This document shows, one piece after another, positions 43,962-52,795 of a DNA stretch of 64,000 bases (position 1 is its first letter; the number at the start of each line of letters is the position of its first letter). The position numbers and the translations under genes were made by a program. The DNA lies in assembly GCF_012641405.1 (NCBI RefSeq), contig NZ_JABAII010000001.1, forward strand, positions 248,001 to 312,000, written 5' to 3'. This DNA is from Rhizobium sp. P40RR-XXII. GTDB taxonomy: Bacteria; Pseudomonadota; Alphaproteobacteria; Rhizobiales; Rhizobiaceae. Below the pieces are notes generated by a model that saw only the letters and a list, made by a program, of their open reading frames with translations, was not told where the DNA came from and did no database searches.

Positions 43962-44825
43962 ATGACCATCAATCAAAACCAGACCATCCTCGAAGCGAGG
44001 CGTCGCGAATTCGCTGCCTTCCTGCGTTCTCGCCGAGAGAAACTGACCCCGGCAAGCGTCGGGCTTCCGGTGGGGTTTCGCCGCCGCACGCCGGGGCTCA
44101 GGCGCGAGGAGGTGGCGCTGCTCGCCGGCGTCGGCACCACCTGGTACACATGGCTGGAGCAGGGCCGGGACGTGCGCGCCTCAGCGGAGGTTCTTTCGGC
44201 GCTGGCCGATGCGCTGCGCCTCGATCCGGCCGAGCGACGGCATCTCTTTACACTCAGCGACCGGCCAACGGCCGAGGTTCCGTCGCGCGGACCCGAGGAT
44301 GTGCCGGACGCGTTGCTGCGCATGCTTGCGAGCCTCAAAGGCCAACCCGCTTACGTTCTCGGCCGGCGCTGGGATGTGCTGGCCTGGAACGCAGCGGCAG
44401 TCGCGATATTCGGCGATTACAGTCGGCTGCAGGGCGATGCGCGAAACAGCATCCACCGGGTCTTCACCGATCCCGCCCATCGGCAACTATTGGTCGATTG
44501 GGAGATCGTGGCGGCGAATTCGCTGGCGATGTTTCGTGCCGATAGTGCCCGTTATGCCGGCGATCAGGATTTCGAGCGGCTGATCACCAGTTTGACGCAG
44601 GCAAGTCCGGAATTTCGCGCTTGGTGGCCGAGGCAGGACGTGTTGCGGCCGCTGACCGGTCATAAGCGCCTCCGCCATCCCGAAGGTGGCCTCATGACGT
44701 TCGAGTATACCGCGCTTGCCGTCATGGATCGCGCTGATATGAAGCTCGTGGTCTATACCCCGCTCGACGGGGATGGAACGAGTGACAGGCTGGAGCAACT
44801 GTTACGGAGGGCGGGCGCGGCATAG
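43962..44825 (+). CDS. XRE-family regulator with MmyB-like ligand domain
   Basis: 287 residues. An N-terminal helix-turn-helix has RREEVALLAGVGTTWYTWLE. The rest matches the MmyB-like sensor domain, as in WDVLAWNAAAVAIFGDY and WWPRQDVL. Such proteins often control a divergent SDR gene and respond to small ligands, as would fit the oxidoreductase at 43041-43859. Confidence 0.9.
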   Translation: MTINQNQTILEARRREFAAFLRSRREKLTPASVGLPVGFRRRTPGLRREEVALLAGVGTTWYTWLEQGRDVRASAEVLSALADALRLDPAERRHLFTLSDRPTAEVPSRGPEDVPDALLRMLASLKGQPAYVLGRRWDVLAWNAAAVAIFGDYSRLQGDARNSIHRVFTDPAHRQLLVDWEIVAANSLAMFRADSARYAGDQDFERLITSLTQASPEFRAWWPRQDVLRPLTGHKRLRHPEGGLMTFEYTALAVMDRADMKLVVYTPLDGDGTSDRLEQLLRRAGAA

Positions 44826-44861
44826 TCCCTCTTTCGTCGACCGCAGCCATCATTTCTCGTT

Positions 44862-45185
44862 TCAGCCTTCCAAATCGCTTTTCAGCCGGTCGAGGATCGA
44901 TAGAGCGTGGCCGGCATAGGCGCTGATCCAGCGATCGTGGACCTGCTTGATCGGCAGGCTGTTCAGATGGTTCCAGCGCTCGCGTCCGTCCTTTTTGGCG
45001 ATCACGAGGTCTGCTTCCTCCAGCACTTTCAGATGCTGCATGACAGTACACCGGTCCATATCCGTGAAGGCCTCGCAGAGCATTCCCGTCGTTCGCGGCG
45101 CATCCTTGAGCATATCCAGGATTTCGCGCCGGCGACGATGGGCGAGTGCCTTGAAGATGAGGTCGCTATCCGATTCGTTTGACAT
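44862..45185 (-). CDS. ArsR-family regulator
   Basis: 107 residues with a winged helix (KALAHRRRREILDMLKD, then DRCTVMQHLKVLEEADLVIAKK). It is divergent from an SRPBCC-domain gene with 73 bases between, a common pair. The start codon lies inside a perfect operator-like palindrome (45184-45203). Confidence 0.9.
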   Translation of the reverse strand: MSNESDSDLIFKALAHRRRREILDMLKDAPRTTGMLCEAFTDMDRCTVMQHLKVLEEADLVIAKKDGRERWNHLNSLPIKQVHDRWISAYAGHALSILDRLKSDLEG

Positions 45186-45203
45186 GTTATATTTTTATAA
45201 CAT
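45184..45203. promoter_or_regulatory. Palindromic ArsR operator
   Basis: ATGTTATA-TTTT-TATAACAT is a perfect palindrome overlapping the ArsR start codon. It sits in the divergent spacer. It would let the ArsR protein repress itself and the SRPBCC gene. Confidence 0.6.
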
Positions 45204-45258
45204 AATGAGGCTGCTCGCAATGGAGCGATAGCGACTGACAGATAACGGAGGAGATGTC

Positions 45259-45741
45259 ATGGCATTGAACGTTCGGATATCAGGACGGATTGGCCGCAGG
45301 GTCGACGAGGTCTTCGATGCGGTCGTCAATCCGAAGAAGCTTTCGAGCTATTTCACGACAGTCGGCGGCGCCAGCGCCCCGCTTGTGGCGGGAACGACGG
45401 TCATCTGGTGGAAGAATGCGCCCGTCGAGGTCAATGAAGTGGAGGAAAACAAGCGCGTCGTCTTTCACTGGGAAGGCGGTACCGGTGAGGACTGTGTCCG
45501 CTACAGGACGAAAGTCGAGATGACGTTTGATGCCTTGGACGATGGCGGCACGCTCGTCGTCATCGAGGAATCCGGCTGGCGCGAGGATGAAGCCGGCCGT
45601 CGCGGCACCTATCTGAATTGCGAGGGCTGGACGCAGATGCTTTGCTGCATGAAGGCCTTTGTCGAATATGGTATCAACCTGCGCGAAGGCTTCTTCCTCA
45701 GCGAAATGCGTGGCGAGCCGGCGGAAGCGCCGGATCGTTGA
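45259..45741 (+). CDS. SRPBCC/AHSA1-domain protein
   Basis: 160 residues. The START-like ligand-binding fold shows NVRISGRIGRRVDEVFDAV at the start, then the region KRVVFHWEGGTGE. A GGAGGA site stands before the ATG. Such proteins beside ArsR genes may bind or modify small hydrophobic ligands; the ligand is unknown. Confidence 0.87.
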   Translation: MALNVRISGRIGRRVDEVFDAVVNPKKLSSYFTTVGGASAPLVAGTTVIWWKNAPVEVNEVEENKRVVFHWEGGTGEDCVRYRTKVEMTFDALDDGGTLVVIEESGWREDEAGRRGTYLNCEGWTQMLCCMKAFVEYGINLREGFFLSEMRGEPAEAPDR

Positions 45742-46180
45742 AGGAATTCCAACATCGTCAAAACATGCTTCCGGCTCGCCCGCACCAACCGTACCTGCGG
45801 CCGCTTTCATTTTGCTGAACGATTTGTTTCGGATAGTTTGCCGGTGTGTGCGGCGATGCTCGACCGCACGGCCGCCCCGGGAGGTGACCAGGCCGCGGAT
45901 TCCTGATAGGGAGCAACATTCCGTGGGGAATGGGAAGATCACTTTTGTGTGTGGATAAGCTCAAAAGCCGGCTGAATGACAAAATCCTTTAAATAATAAC
46001 AGATTCATTGGTGGTGGAACGGGGCCTGCGCCAAAATTGCCTAAATTCAGAAGGATGGGAGCGCGCGTCATAACGGGCCTGTCGAAAGAAGTGTATGCGG
46101 CAACACGAAGACACATCGTCGGTGTTACTGGACATTCTCAGCAATCGGGACCGGCGAAGGTCACTATAAACAGGTAGAAC
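45742..46180. other. 439-base spacer upstream of lpiA
   Basis: No supported ORF. AT-rich runs at 45970-46020 contrast with the GC-rich surroundings and may hold the lpiA promoter. I saw no canonical sigma-54 site and no exact GGAAC-N16-CGTT general-stress site. lpiA of R. tropici is reported to be acid-induced, so a regulatory region is expected here. Confidence 0.5.
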
Positions 46181-48790
46181 ATGTCGAGCCCAATCGATCT
46201 CGAAAATGCCGATGAGGAATTGGAAGAGCGTGGCGGTTTCGTCGGTTTGCTGAACCGCTATCGCGCGCTGATCATCGCCGTTCTCACCGTCGCCGTCTTC
46301 TGCATTGCTGCCTATGCGATCTACGACCTGACCAATGAAGTGCGCTATGACGATGTCGTTCACGCCTTGACGACGACGAAGATCTCTTCGGTGCTGCTCG
46401 CGCTGCTGTTCACCGGCCTGAGTTTCGCTTCCCTGATCTTCTACGACCAGAACGCGCTTGAATATATCGGCAAGCGGCTGCCATTCCCGCATGTGGCGCT
46501 GACCTCCTTCAGCGCCTATGCGGTCGGCAATACCGCCGGCTTCGGTGCGCTCAGCGCGGGCGCGATCCGCTATCGCGCCTATACCCGGCTCGGCCTGTCG
46601 CCCGATGACATCACCCGCGTCATCGCCTTCGTCACGCTCGCCTTCGGTCTCGGGCTGGCGGCCGTCGGTGCCATTGCGCTGCTTGTTATCGCCGATGAGA
46701 TCGGCCCGCTGATCAATGTCAATGGATTGTGGCTGCGGCTGATCGCCATCCTCATCCTCGCCGCACTTGCTTTCGTCGTCTATGCCGGCCGCAACGGCCG
46801 CGAGGTGCGCATCGGGCCGGTCGCCGTTCGCCTGCCGGATTCGCGCACCTGGTCACGGCAATTCCTCGTAACCGCCTTCGATATCGCCGCATCGGCCTCC
46901 GTGCTCTACGTGCTGCTGCCGGAATCCTCGATCGGCTGGCCGGGCTTCTTCGCCATCTATGCCATCGCCGTCGGTCTTGGCGTGCTCAGCCATGTCCCGG
47001 CTGGCTTCGGCGTCTTCGAAACGATTATCATCGCCTGGCTCGGCAGCTCCGTGAACGAAGATGCGGTTCTGAGTTCGCTGGTCCTCTATCGCGTCATCTA
47101 CAACGTCATCCCGCTCGTCATCGCGATTGCCGCGATCTCGGTGGCGGAGCTGCGCCGTTTCGTCGATCATCCCGTCGCTTCGAGCATGCGCCGCATCGGC
47201 GCGCGTCTCATGCCGCAGCTGCTGTCGGCCTTTGCGCTGCTGCTCGGCATGATGCTGGTCTTTTCGAGCGTGACGCCGACGCCGGACCAGAACCTGATCG
47301 TGCTTTCCGGCTATCTGCCGCTGTCGCTCGTCGAAAGCGCGCATTTCCTGTCGAGCCTTCTCGGCCTTGCGATCATCGTCGCGGCGCGCGGTCTCAGCCA
47401 GCGTCTCGATGGTGCCTGGTGGGTCTCTACCTTCTCGGCGCTGCTGGCGCTGTTCTTCTCGCTGCTGAAGGCCATCGCCATCGTCGAAGCCGGGCTGCTC
47501 GCCTTCTTCGTCTTCAGCCTCGTCGTCAGCCGTCGCCTGTTCAAGCGGCCGGCCTCGCTGCTCAACCAGACGCTGACCGCGGGTTGGCTGACGGCGATTG
47601 CCGTCGTCTGCATCGGCGCTATCGTGGTCCTGTTCTTCGTCTACCGCGATGTTGGATACAGCAACGAGCTCTGGTGGCAGTTCGAATTTGCCGACGAGGC
47701 GCCGCGCGGCCTTCGCGCAGCGCTCGGCATTTCCATCCTGTCCTCGGCGATCGCGATCTTCAGTCTGTTGCGTCCCGCGACAAAGCGGCTGGAGCCCGTG
47801 ACCGACGATGCGGTGACGCGTGCCGTGGAAATCGTCCGCAAGCAAGGCATTGCCGACGCCAATCTGGTGCGCATGGGCGACAAGAGCATCATGTTCTCGG
47901 AAAAGGGCGATGCCTTCATCATGTATGGCAAGCAGGGCCGTTCCTGGATTGCGCTGTTCGATCCGGTTGGCCCGCGCCAGGCGCTCCCCGACCTCATCTG
48001 GCGCTTCGTCGAGGCTGCGCGAGCCGCGGGCTGCCGCTCGGTGTTCTACCAGATTTCGCCGGCGCTTCTGTCCTATTGCGCGGATGCCGGGTTGCGCGCC
48101 TTCAAGCTCGGCGAATTGGCCGTGGTCAACCTCGCCAATTTCGAATTGAAGGGCGGCAAATGGGCCAACCTCAGGCAGACCGCGAGCCGTGCGGTTCGCG
48201 ACGGACTAGAATTTGCCGTTATCGAGCCTCAAGATATACCCGCAGCCATGGATGAACTTACCCATGTGTCGGACACATGGCTCGCCGATCACAATGCCAA
48301 GGAAAAGGGCTTTTCGCTTGGCGCGTTCGATCCGGATTATGTGTGCTCGCAGCCGGTCGGCGTGTTGAAAAAGGATGGTAAGATCGTCGCATTTGCGAAT
48401 ATCCTGATGACGGAGACCAAGGAGGAGGGGTCCGTCGACCTGATGCGTTTTTCGCCCGATGCCCCGAAGGGGTCGATGGATTTTCTGTTCGTGCAGATCC
48501 TCGAATACCTCAAGGGACAGGGCTTTCAGCGTTTCAACCTCGGCATGGCGCCATTGTCGGGCATGTCGAGACGGGAATCGGCGCCGGTTTGGGACAGGGT
48601 CGGAGGAACTGTCTTCGAGCACGGCGAACGCTTCTACAACTTCAAGGGGCTTCGTGCCTTCAAATCCAAGTTCCATCCCGAATGGCAGCCGCGCTACCTG
48701 GCTGTTTCGGGAGGTGTTAGTCCAATGATCGCGTTGATGGATGCCACATTCCTCATCGGAGGCGGACTTAAGGGGGTCGTGAGGAAATGA
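46181..48790 (+). CDS. lpiA: Lysyl-phosphatidylglycerol synthase/flippase (MprF-like)
   Basis: 869 residues. The N-terminal half has about 12-14 membrane helices (LYVLLPESSIGWPGFFAIYA and others) typical of the flippase. The C-terminal half is the DUF2156 lysyl-transfer domain with FSEKGDAFIMYGKQGRSWIA, then FNLGMAPLSGMS. It joins lysine from Lys-tRNA to phosphatidylglycerol and moves it to the outer leaflet. This fits LpiA of R. tropici, linked to low-pH tolerance. It overlaps atvA by 4 bases (ATGA). Confidence 0.92.
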   Translation: MSSPIDLENADEELEERGGFVGLLNRYRALIIAVLTVAVFCIAAYAIYDLTNEVRYDDVVHALTTTKISSVLLALLFTGLSFASLIFYDQNALEYIGKRLPFPHVALTSFSAYAVGNTAGFGALSAGAIRYRAYTRLGLSPDDITRVIAFVTLAFGLGLAAVGAIALLVIADEIGPLINVNGLWLRLIAILILAALAFVVYAGRNGREVRIGPVAVRLPDSRTWSRQFLVTAFDIAASASVLYVLLPESSIGWPGFFAIYAIAVGLGVLSHVPAGFGVFETIIIAWLGSSVNEDAVLSSLVLYRVIYNVIPLVIAIAAISVAELRRFVDHPVASSMRRIGARLMPQLLSAFALLLGMMLVFSSVTPTPDQNLIVLSGYLPLSLVESAHFLSSLLGLAIIVAARGLSQRLDGAWWVSTFSALLALFFSLLKAIAIVEAGLLAFFVFSLVVSRRLFKRPASLLNQTLTAGWLTAIAVVCIGAIVVLFFVYRDVGYSNELWWQFEFADEAPRGLRAALGISILSSAIAIFSLLRPATKRLEPVTDDAVTRAVEIVRKQGIADANLVRMGDKSIMFSEKGDAFIMYGKQGRSWIALFDPVGPRQALPDLIWRFVEAARAAGCRSVFYQISPALLSYCADAGLRAFKLGELAVVNLANFELKGGKWANLRQTASRAVRDGLEFAVIEPQDIPAAMDELTHVSDTWLADHNAKEKGFSLGAFDPDYVCSQPVGVLKKDGKIVAFANILMTETKEEGSVDLMRFSPDAPKGSMDFLFVQILEYLKGQGFQRFNLGMAPLSGMSRRESAPVWDRVGGTVFEHGERFYNFKGLRAFKSKFHPEWQPRYLAVSGGVSPMIALMDATFLIGGGLKGVVRK

Positions 48791-50184
48791 TCTTGAAATA
48801 CGCAATGTCGTTGGCTTTCGCAGGCATGGTGTCGCTGGGCCTTTTCGCATCAGGCCCGGCCCGGGCTGAAGCCGACGATGCCAAATACGATCTGGGCATG
48901 ATCCCCGCGCCGCATATCATGCGCCCGCAGGGCAAGGTGACGAGCGAAGTCGTTCTGATTTCCGATCTTGCCGGCTGGAGCGACAAGGAAAAGGCGGTTG
49001 CCGATAAACTCGTCGCCAACGGCACGCTGGTTATCGGCATCGATTACCCGTCCTTCCTGGCTTCGCTCAACAAATACGACGTCAGCCAGAACGACGGCTG
49101 CATCTATATCGTCGCGGATCTGGAATCGCTGAGCCAGCAGGTGCAGCGCTCCTTTGCCGACAGCACCTATCAGCAACCCGTCATTGCCGGCGTCGGCGCA
49201 GGCGGCGCCATGGCGCTGACCATTACCGCCCAGACGCCGGATGCCACGGTTGCCGGGACGCTGGCCGTCGATCCGGCCGCCGGTATCGGTCTGAAGCAGG
49301 AGCTCTGCACGCCGGCCGAGAAGAAGACCGATGGCGATATGGTGTCCTTCGGACTTCAGGAAGGCGCGTTGCCCAATCCGATCCTGGTGACCTTCACGCC
49401 GAATGCACCGAAGGACGGGCGCGACCATGTCGAAGAGATCCGGAAGGAACATCCCGAGGTCCAGTCGACGGATTCCGACAATGCCGATGCCTATGCAACG
49501 CTCGAGGCTTCGCTCGCCGATCTGATGAAGTCGATCGACAGCTCCAAGTCGCCGCTCGGCCTTCCCGTCGATGTCATGGAAACGAAGCCGACCGAGGATA
49601 CGCTTGCGATCGTCTATTCGGGCGATGGCGGCTGGCGCGATATCGACAAGGAAGTCGGCAGCTATCTGCAGGATCAAGGCATCCCCGTCGTGGGCGTCGA
49701 CTCGCTGCACTATTTCTGGTCGGAGCGTGACCCGCAGCAGACGGCCGACGACCTTGCCCGGATGATCGATTTCTACACCAAGCGCTTCAAGGTCAAGCAT
49801 GTGGTGCTGGTGGGTTATTCCTTTGGCGCCGATGTGTTGCCGGCGAGCTATAACCGCTTGAAGCAGGCCGAAAAGGACAAGATCGTCCAGATGTCGCTGC
49901 TGTCGCTGTCGCAGAAGGTCGATTATGTGATCTCGGTCATGGGTTGGCTCGGCGCTTCGAGCGAGGGCAAGGGCGGCGATCCCGTCAGCGATCTCAAGTC
50001 CATCAATCCGAAGATGGTGCAGTGCGTTTACGGCAAGGACGATGACGAGGATGTCGCATGCCCGCTGTTGAAGGGCACCGGCGCCGAAGTCATCGCCATG
50101 GATGGCGGTCACCATTTCGACGACGACTACGAGGCCTTGGCGAACCATATCATCAATGGCCTAAAGAGCCGTCTCGGCGAATAG
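48787..50184 (+). CDS. atvA: AcvB/VirJ-family lysyl-PG hydrolase-like protein
   Basis: 465 residues with an N-terminal signal peptide (LAFAGMVSLGLFASGPARA), so periplasmic. It has two related halves. The C-terminal half has the nucleophile elbow VLVGYSFGAD; the N-terminal half shows GVGAGGAMAL, with Gly in the Ser place. AcvB of Agrobacterium is reported to hydrolyse lysyl-phosphatidylglycerol, the product of LpiA. The 4-base overlap with lpiA couples synthesis and turnover of this lipid. Confidence 0.9.
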   Translation: MILKYAMSLAFAGMVSLGLFASGPARAEADDAKYDLGMIPAPHIMRPQGKVTSEVVLISDLAGWSDKEKAVADKLVANGTLVIGIDYPSFLASLNKYDVSQNDGCIYIVADLESLSQQVQRSFADSTYQQPVIAGVGAGGAMALTITAQTPDATVAGTLAVDPAAGIGLKQELCTPAEKKTDGDMVSFGLQEGALPNPILVTFTPNAPKDGRDHVEEIRKEHPEVQSTDSDNADAYATLEASLADLMKSIDSSKSPLGLPVDVMETKPTEDTLAIVYSGDGGWRDIDKEVGSYLQDQGIPVVGVDSLHYFWSERDPQQTADDLARMIDFYTKRFKVKHVVLVGYSFGADVLPASYNRLKQAEKDKIVQMSLLSLSQKVDYVISVMGWLGASSEGKGGDPVSDLKSINPKMVQCVYGKDDDEDVACPLLKGTGAEVIAMDGGHHFDDDYEALANHIINGLKSRLGE

Positions 50185-50377
50185 AACCCATGGCGCAGCA
50201 TCCTTGCTTGCCGCGCGTTTCTTCCGTCCTTCCCCGTTACCGCAGGTAGATGCCTTTTCTGGATGTCCGGCGCAGCATTCGTTTGCTTCTTGCGGCAGCT
50301 GCCGCTAGTCGGGAAGGTACATAGCATGAGCACCGGTTTACGCCGCCGCTTGCCGTCACATCCAGAAAGGTCCAGCC

Positions 50378-51052
50378 TTGTCCGATGCATTGTCTTCCGC
50401 CTTCACCAAGACCTATTCCGGTTTCCTGTTCGACATGGACGGCACGATCATCAATTCGATTGCCGCCGCCGAGCGTGTCTGGGGCAACTGGGCTCGCGGC
50501 AAGGGTCTCGATGTCGAAAAATTCATGCCGACCATGCATGGCAAACGCGGTGTTGATACGATTGGTCAGTTGAATCTGCCTGGCGTCGATCCGGTCGCGG
50601 AGGCGCTGGAGATCACTGAAGCCGAGATTGCCGATGTCGAGGGTGTGGTCGCACTGCCGGGCGCGGTCGATTTTCTCGCGTCACTGCCGCCGGAGCGCTG
50701 GGCGATCGTTACCTCGTCGCCCTATCGTCTGGCGCTGGCGCGGCTGGATGCTGCCGGGATCCCGGTGCCGCGCTTCATCGTCACGGCCGAGGACGTGAAG
50801 GTCGGCAAGCCTGATCCACAGGGCTATATCCTCGGCGCGCAGCGCCTTGGCCTCAGCCCTTCGGAATGCCTGGTGTTTGAAGACGTCTTGGCCGGTGTCA
50901 AGGCGGGCGAGGCGGCCGGTGCCGATGTGCTCATCATCACCGCCACGCATTCGCATCCGATCGAGACCAATCACACGATGCTGCAGAATTATGAAAACGT
51001 CCGAGCACATGTGGCCGGCGAAGGTCTGTTGTCGATCCTTCGCAAGGACTGA
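50378..51052 (+). CDS. HAD-family phosphatase
   Basis: 224 residues. Nucleophile motif FDMDGTIINS, then KPDPQGYILGA and the metal-binding VFEDVLAGVKAGEAAGA, all classic HAD. The frame has no early ATG: a TTG at 50378 with an AGAAAGG site about 7 bases upstream is the likely start (LSDALSSAF). Sugar-phosphate phosphatase of the beta-phosphoglucomutase kind is likely; the substrate is unknown. Confidence 0.87.
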   Translation: MSDALSSAFTKTYSGFLFDMDGTIINSIAAAERVWGNWARGKGLDVEKFMPTMHGKRGVDTIGQLNLPGVDPVAEALEITEAEIADVEGVVALPGAVDFLASLPPERWAIVTSSPYRLALARLDAAGIPVPRFIVTAEDVKVGKPDPQGYILGAQRLGLSPSECLVFEDVLAGVKAGEAAGADVLIITATHSHPIETNHTMLQNYENVRAHVAGEGLLSILRKD

Positions 51053-51156
51053 GGTTATAGCGCATTCACCGGCTGGCTTGCATGTCGCTTTCGCGCATTG
51101 CAATAGGCCGCCGGCTCATTATTTTTTCGTGATCTTATAAAATTCGCTAGGAGCCG

Positions 51157-51744
51157 ATGACACCCAAAGAGCTGAAAGCCCGATATCGCAACGAATGCCT
51201 GGCGGCGCGGGATGCCATTCCAGCCGACGAGCGCATCGAAAAGGGCCTTGCCATGCTTGCCCATGGCGGCGATGTCATCGATGTCGAACCGGGGACGATT
51301 GTCTCCGGTTTCCTGCCGATCCGCTCCGAAGTGGATATAAGGCCGTTGATGACGCGGCTGCGGGAGCGGGGTGCACGGCTTTGCGTGCCCGTCATCCTCG
51401 ACCGCAGCACGATCGTCTTCCGGGAACTCGTTGCGGGAGCGCCGTTGGTTCCTGTCGGATTCGGGACGTTCGGCCCTGGCCCTGATGCGGCGGTGTTCGA
51501 TCCCGATGTCATGCTCGTGCCGCTTTCGGCCTTTGACAGAAGCGGGCATCGCATCGGTTATGGAGCAGGCCATTACGACCGTGCCATCGAGCGGTTGCAC
51601 CAAAAAGGCTTGAATCCCCAGCTGATCGGCATTGCATTCGATTGCCAAGAAGTGCCATCAGTACCGGCTGAGCCGCATGATGTCCGTCTTGACGCGATTT
51701 TGACCGAGAGCGGACTCAATTTCGTTTCGGAAGTGATTGGATAG
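51157..51744 (+). CDS. fau: 5-formyltetrahydrofolate cyclo-ligase
   Basis: 195 residues. It starts TPKELKARYRNECL and has the catalytic GYGAGHYDRAIE, typical of the MTHFS family. Converts 5-formyl-THF to methenyl-THF with ATP. In many bacteria it follows the 6S RNA gene; here 11.6 kb lies between. It is 3 bases upstream of the YmdB-like gene, in an operon. Confidence 0.92.
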   Translation: MTPKELKARYRNECLAARDAIPADERIEKGLAMLAHGGDVIDVEPGTIVSGFLPIRSEVDIRPLMTRLRERGARLCVPVILDRSTIVFRELVAGAPLVPVGFGTFGPGPDAAVFDPDVMLVPLSAFDRSGHRIGYGAGHYDRAIERLHQKGLNPQLIGIAFDCQEVPSVPAEPHDVRLDAILTESGLNFVSEVIG

Positions 51745-51747
51745 CGA

Positions 51748-52572
51748 ATGCGGCTGCTTTTTCTGGGTGACATGGTCGGCAAGACGGGACGAACCGCGGT
51801 GTGGGAACGCCTGCCGGGGCTCGTATCCGACCTGAAGCTCGATTTCGTCATCGTCAACGGCGAGAATGCGGCCGGCGGTTTCGGCATCACCGAGGATATC
51901 TTTCTCGAAACGATCAATGCCGGCGCCGATGTCGTGACGACGGGCAACCATGTCTGGGACCAGAAGGAAGCCGTCGTCTTCTCCGAGCGCCACGACCAGT
52001 TCCTCCGCCCCGCCAACTATCCGGCCGGCACCCCCGGTCGCGGCTCCGGCCTCTATTATGCCCGCAACGGCGCGCGCGTCCTTGTTGCCAACATCATGGG
52101 CCGCGTCTTCATGCATCCGGAACTCGACGATCCCTTCAAGTCGGCCGAAGCCATTCTCGATGCCTGCCCGCTGAAGGAACAGGCCGATGCGATTGTCTTC
52201 GACTTTCACGCGGAGGCCACGAGCGAAAAGCAGTGCTTCGGTCATTTCGTCGATGGCCGCGCGAGCTTCGTCGTCGGCACGCATACGCATGTGCCGACCG
52301 CGGACGCGCAGATCCTGAATGGCGGCACGGCCTATATGTCCGATGCCGGCATGTGCGGCGATTATGATTCCTCGCTCGGCATGGAGAAGGAGGAGCCGCT
52401 GAACCGCTTTATTTCGAAGATGCCGAAGGGACGCTTCGAAGCGGCTTCGGGGCCTGCCACTATCTGCGGCGTCGGCGTCGAGATTTCCGATGTGACGGGA
52501 CTGGCCGAGAAGATCGCGCCATTGCGGCTCGGGCCGCGGCTTGCGGAAACCATTCCGGACTTCTGGCGCTGA
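51748..52572 (+). CDS. YmdB-like (TIGR00282) metallophosphodiesterase
   Basis: 274 residues. It has metal-binding motifs LFLGDMVGKTG, NGENAAGGFG, TGNHVWDQKE, FDFHAEATSEK and VGTHTHVPTADA, the complete set of the TIGR00282 family. YmdB of Bacillus is a phosphodiesterase that acts on cyclic nucleotides. It overlaps almost directly with fau. A hairpin follows at 52608. Confidence 0.92.
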   Translation: MRLLFLGDMVGKTGRTAVWERLPGLVSDLKLDFVIVNGENAAGGFGITEDIFLETINAGADVVTTGNHVWDQKEAVVFSERHDQFLRPANYPAGTPGRGSGLYYARNGARVLVANIMGRVFMHPELDDPFKSAEAILDACPLKEQADAIVFDFHAEATSEKQCFGHFVDGRASFVVGTHTHVPTADAQILNGGTAYMSDAGMCGDYDSSLGMEKEEPLNRFISKMPKGRFEAASGPATICGVGVEISDVTGLAEKIAPLRLGPRLAETIPDFWR

Positions 52573-52607
52573 TCGCTGCACGATAATTCATCATCGCTAT
52601 ACGATGA

Positions 52608-52627
52608 CGCGATTGTGAGCAATCGCG
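52608..52627. terminator. Hairpin after the YmdB-like gene
   Basis: CGCGATTG and CAATCGCG form an 8-bp perfect stem with a TGAG loop. There is no T-run, so it may be a processing stem or part of the repeat region. Confidence 0.4.
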
Positions 52628-52680
52628 CCTGATTGTTGCTGGACCTACTTCCGCTCATGCCGCATCCTCTCGCCACCACT

Positions 52681-52775
52681 GCATAATTCCCTCAAATCGG
52701 AATTGATTGAGGAATTATGCAGCATTTCAAAGTGTTACAGCGCCTTTGGCGCGTCTTAAAGACGCGCGGCGCTGT
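52681..52775. repeat. Two-palindrome rhizobial intergenic repeat
   Basis: First palindrome GCATAATTCCCTCAA and TTGAGGAATTATGC (52681-52720). Second has outer arms ACAGCGCC and GGCGCTGT and inner arms GCGCGTCTT and AAGACGCGC (52737-52775). I recall this as a very common rhizobial repeat, different from the one at 41449. It ends 20 bases before the UlaG-like gene. Confidence 0.8.
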
Positions 52776-52795
52776 ATCGGGCTTGAGGGGATGGC

